Positions 63,501 through 64,000 of a stretch of 64,000 nucleotides of DNA are shown one piece after another; position 1 is the stretch's first letter; the number at the start of each line of letters is the position of its first letter. A model generated the notes under the pieces. It did no database searches. It was given only the letters and a program-made list of their open reading frames with translations, and had not been told where the DNA came from. The position numbers and the translations under genes were made by a program. Source of the stretch: Streptococcus sanguinis (GTDB lineage Bacteria > Bacillota > Bacilli > Lactobacillales > Streptococcaceae); contig CP040556.1 in the NCBI GenBank assembly GCA_013378335.1, positions 248,001 through 312,000 on the forward strand, read 5' to 3'.

Positions 63501-64000
63501 CCTGATATTGACTTGAACTTCTCCGGAGAGGATCAGCCGAGCGCCCACTTGGACGTGCGGGATATCTTTGGTGCGGAGTATGCCTTTCGGGCTGGTACTG
63601 TTGGTACCGTTGCGGCTAAGACGGCCTATGGATTTGTCAAGGGCTACGAGCGCGACTACGGGAAGTTCTACCGAGACGCAGAAGTTGAGCGTCTGGCTCA
63701 GGGAGCTGCTGGAGTCAAGCGGACGACTGGACAACACCCGGGTGGAATCGTTGTTATCCCTAACTATATGGATGTTTATGACTTTACACCGGTCCAATAT
63801 CCAGCTGACGATGTGACGGCCGAGTGGCAGACCACCCACTTCAACTTCCACGATATCGATGAAAATGTCCTCAAGCTAGACGTTCTGGGACACGATGATC
63901 CGACCATGATTCGGAAGCTTCAGGACTTGTCTGGCATTGATCCTAATGACATTCCTATGGATGATGCTGGCGTCATGGCCCTCTTTTCTGGAACAGACAT
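60570..64000 (+). CDS. polC: DNA polymerase III PolC, 5' part (continues beyond the window)
   Basis: Replicative polymerase of low-GC Gram-positives with built-in proofreading. The frame stays open from ATG 60570 to the window end (1143 codons); a full PolC is about 1450-1470 aa, so roughly 320 residues are missing. The start is after GAGGAAA; the ATG at 60565 is out of frame. Domains in order: N-terminal domain (1-210), OB fold (about 225-325), first PHP part ([13 protein letters not shown] near 338), 3'-5' exonuclease ([11 protein letters not shown] near 427), rest of PHP, zinc ribbon (CGKC and CPECG near 930-955) and the polymerase core with the catalytic Asp pair in [12 protein letters not shown] near 980. 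Confidence 0.96.
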   Translation, partial: MSNKFEILMNQLDMPLEMRNSEAFLNAEIEKVLVHKVSRVWEFHFSFANILPIEIFRELQKRLAQEFSKTGNQAVFEIHCQAPRISDELLQAYYQLAFEEGPCASHGFKSLYQDLRVHLDGNKLLIEGASTIDTEHFRKNHLPNLSQQLVKYGFPQLTCLVQHSDELTQQQAENFQAENDKIVQAANEEALKAMESLQQMAPPPEEKPAYDFQARKAAAKPKLDKAEITPMIEVQTEENRLVFEGMVFDLEQKVTRTGRVLLNFKMTDYTSSFSLQKWLKNEEEAKKFDMIKKGAWLRVRGNVEMNNFTRDLTMNVQDVQAVTHYERKDLMPEGQKRVEFHAHTNMSTMDALPEVEEIVATAAKWGHKAVAITDHGNVQSFPHGYKAAKKAGIQLIYGMEANIVEDRVPIVYNEVDMELSDATYVVFDVETTGLSAVYNDLIQVAASKMHKGNIIAEFDEFINPGYPLSAFTTDLTGITDEHVRNAKPLEQVLKEFQEFCQDSVLVAHNATFDVGFMNVNYERHGLPKITQPVIDTLEFARNLYPEYKRHGLGPLTKRFQIALEHHHMANYDAEATGRLLFIFIKDVAEKHGVTNLKDLNTDLVDENSYKKARVKHATIYVKNQTGLKNIFKLVSLSNTRYFEGVPRIPRTVLDAHREGLILGSACSEGEVYDAVVSQGVDAAVEVAKYYDFIEVMPPAIYETLIAKEQIKDQEELQTIIRNLIEVGDRLGKPVLATGNVHYIEPEEEIYREIIVRSLGQGAMINRTIGHGENAQPAPLPKAHFRTTNEMLDEFAFLGEDLAKKLVITNPNQLAETFEPVEVVKGDLYTPFIDKAEETVAELTYQKAFEIYGNPLPDIVDLRIEKELTSILGNGFAVIYLASQMLVQRSNERGYLVGSRGSVGSSFVATMIGITEVNPLSPHYVCGKCQYSEFITDGSYGSGFDMPDKDCPECGHKLSKNGQDIPFETFLGFDGDKVPDIDLNFSGEDQPSAHLDVRDIFGAEYAFRAGTVGTVAAKTAYGFVKGYERDYGKFYRDAEVERLAQGAAGVKRTTGQHPGGIVVIPNYMDVYDFTPVQYPADDVTAEWQTTHFNFHDIDENVLKLDVLGHDDPTMIRKLQDLSGIDPNDIPMDDAGVMALFSGTD

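Noticed and set aside
60756..63851. Long minus-strand frames opposite polC
   Set aside because: The plus frame is continuous PolC with all expected domains; the opposite frames have no recognisable domains or RBS.

Overview
This window is a stretch of a low-to-mid-GC Firmicute chromosome, almost certainly an oral Streptococcus of the sanguinis/mitis type. The evidence is gene order (rnpA-yidC-khpB with rpmH downstream; tatD-rnmV-ksgA and rsgA-rpe-thiN-rmuC-yhaM-purR; rpsL-rpsG then fusA), streptococcal protein types (ClpL, PurR, an LPXTG-anchored Cna-B adhesin), extended -10 promoters (TGnTATAAT) and an intergenic hairpin repeat of streptococcal type. Species is not assigned. Most genes are on the plus strand.

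Layout. 1-3317: RNase P protein, YidC insertase, KhpB/Jag, an unknown protein and ribosomal protein L34. 3437-4483: first IS30-family copy. 4493-6766: minus-strand operon of a DUF2975-like membrane protein, a small XRE regulator and a polytopic membrane protein. 6980-9369: ArsR-type regulator and an MFS exporter. 9466-12557: tatD, rnmV, an SDR oxidoreductase, ksgA. 12636-17588: tRNA-Leu and a 1561-residue adhesin with eleven Cna-B repeats, lying between ksgA and rsgA. 17823-23583: rsgA, rpe, thiN, rmuC, yhaM, purR and a membrane-anchored protein. 23634-30551: rpsL, rpsG, fusA, gap, glmS; the glmS promoter is bracketed by two probable NagR operators. 30800-36418: two UroD/MtaA-fold proteins with a zinc-thiolate His-x-Cys...Cys signature, a 66-residue membrane peptide and an amino-acid-type ABC importer. 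36878-39016: clpL behind a long AT-rich regulatory region with repeated motifs. 39384-42347: serine hydrolase and a CPBP protease gene broken by a nonsense codon and by the second IS30 copy. 42882-43187: four units of an 85-bp tandem repeat. 43338-51339: ascorbate (ula) PTS and catabolic operon, its PRD regulator and UlaG lactonase. 51638-59329: tkt, yajC, uppS (apparent frameshift), cdsA, rseP, proS. 59417-60403: a PH-domain protein and a lipoprotein. 60570-end: polC, cut by the window edge.

How the genes work together. The ula genes form a pathway: ascorbate is taken up and phosphorylated by UlaABC, the lactone is opened by UlaG, decarboxylated by UlaD, and epimerised by UlaE and UlaF to D-xylulose 5-phosphate. 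Transketolase, encoded next, uses that product. A near-consensus CcpA site overlaps the ula promoter. uppS-cdsA-rseP-proS is an envelope/translation cluster. The UroD-like pair with its ABC importer is the best candidate here for an undescribed system: the proteins carry zinc-methyltransferase residues rather than the haem-pathway decarboxylase signature, and no haem gene or corrinoid protein is visible nearby.

Most notable anomalies: a one-base deficit in an A run of the normally essential uppS gene; two matching 1047-bp IS30 copies in direct orientation about 36 kb apart; the doubly broken CPBP gene; a three-hairpin intergenic element that supplies the stop codon of the ula regulator; and the motif array upstream of clpL. 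All calls come from reading the sequence; no database or folding program was run.
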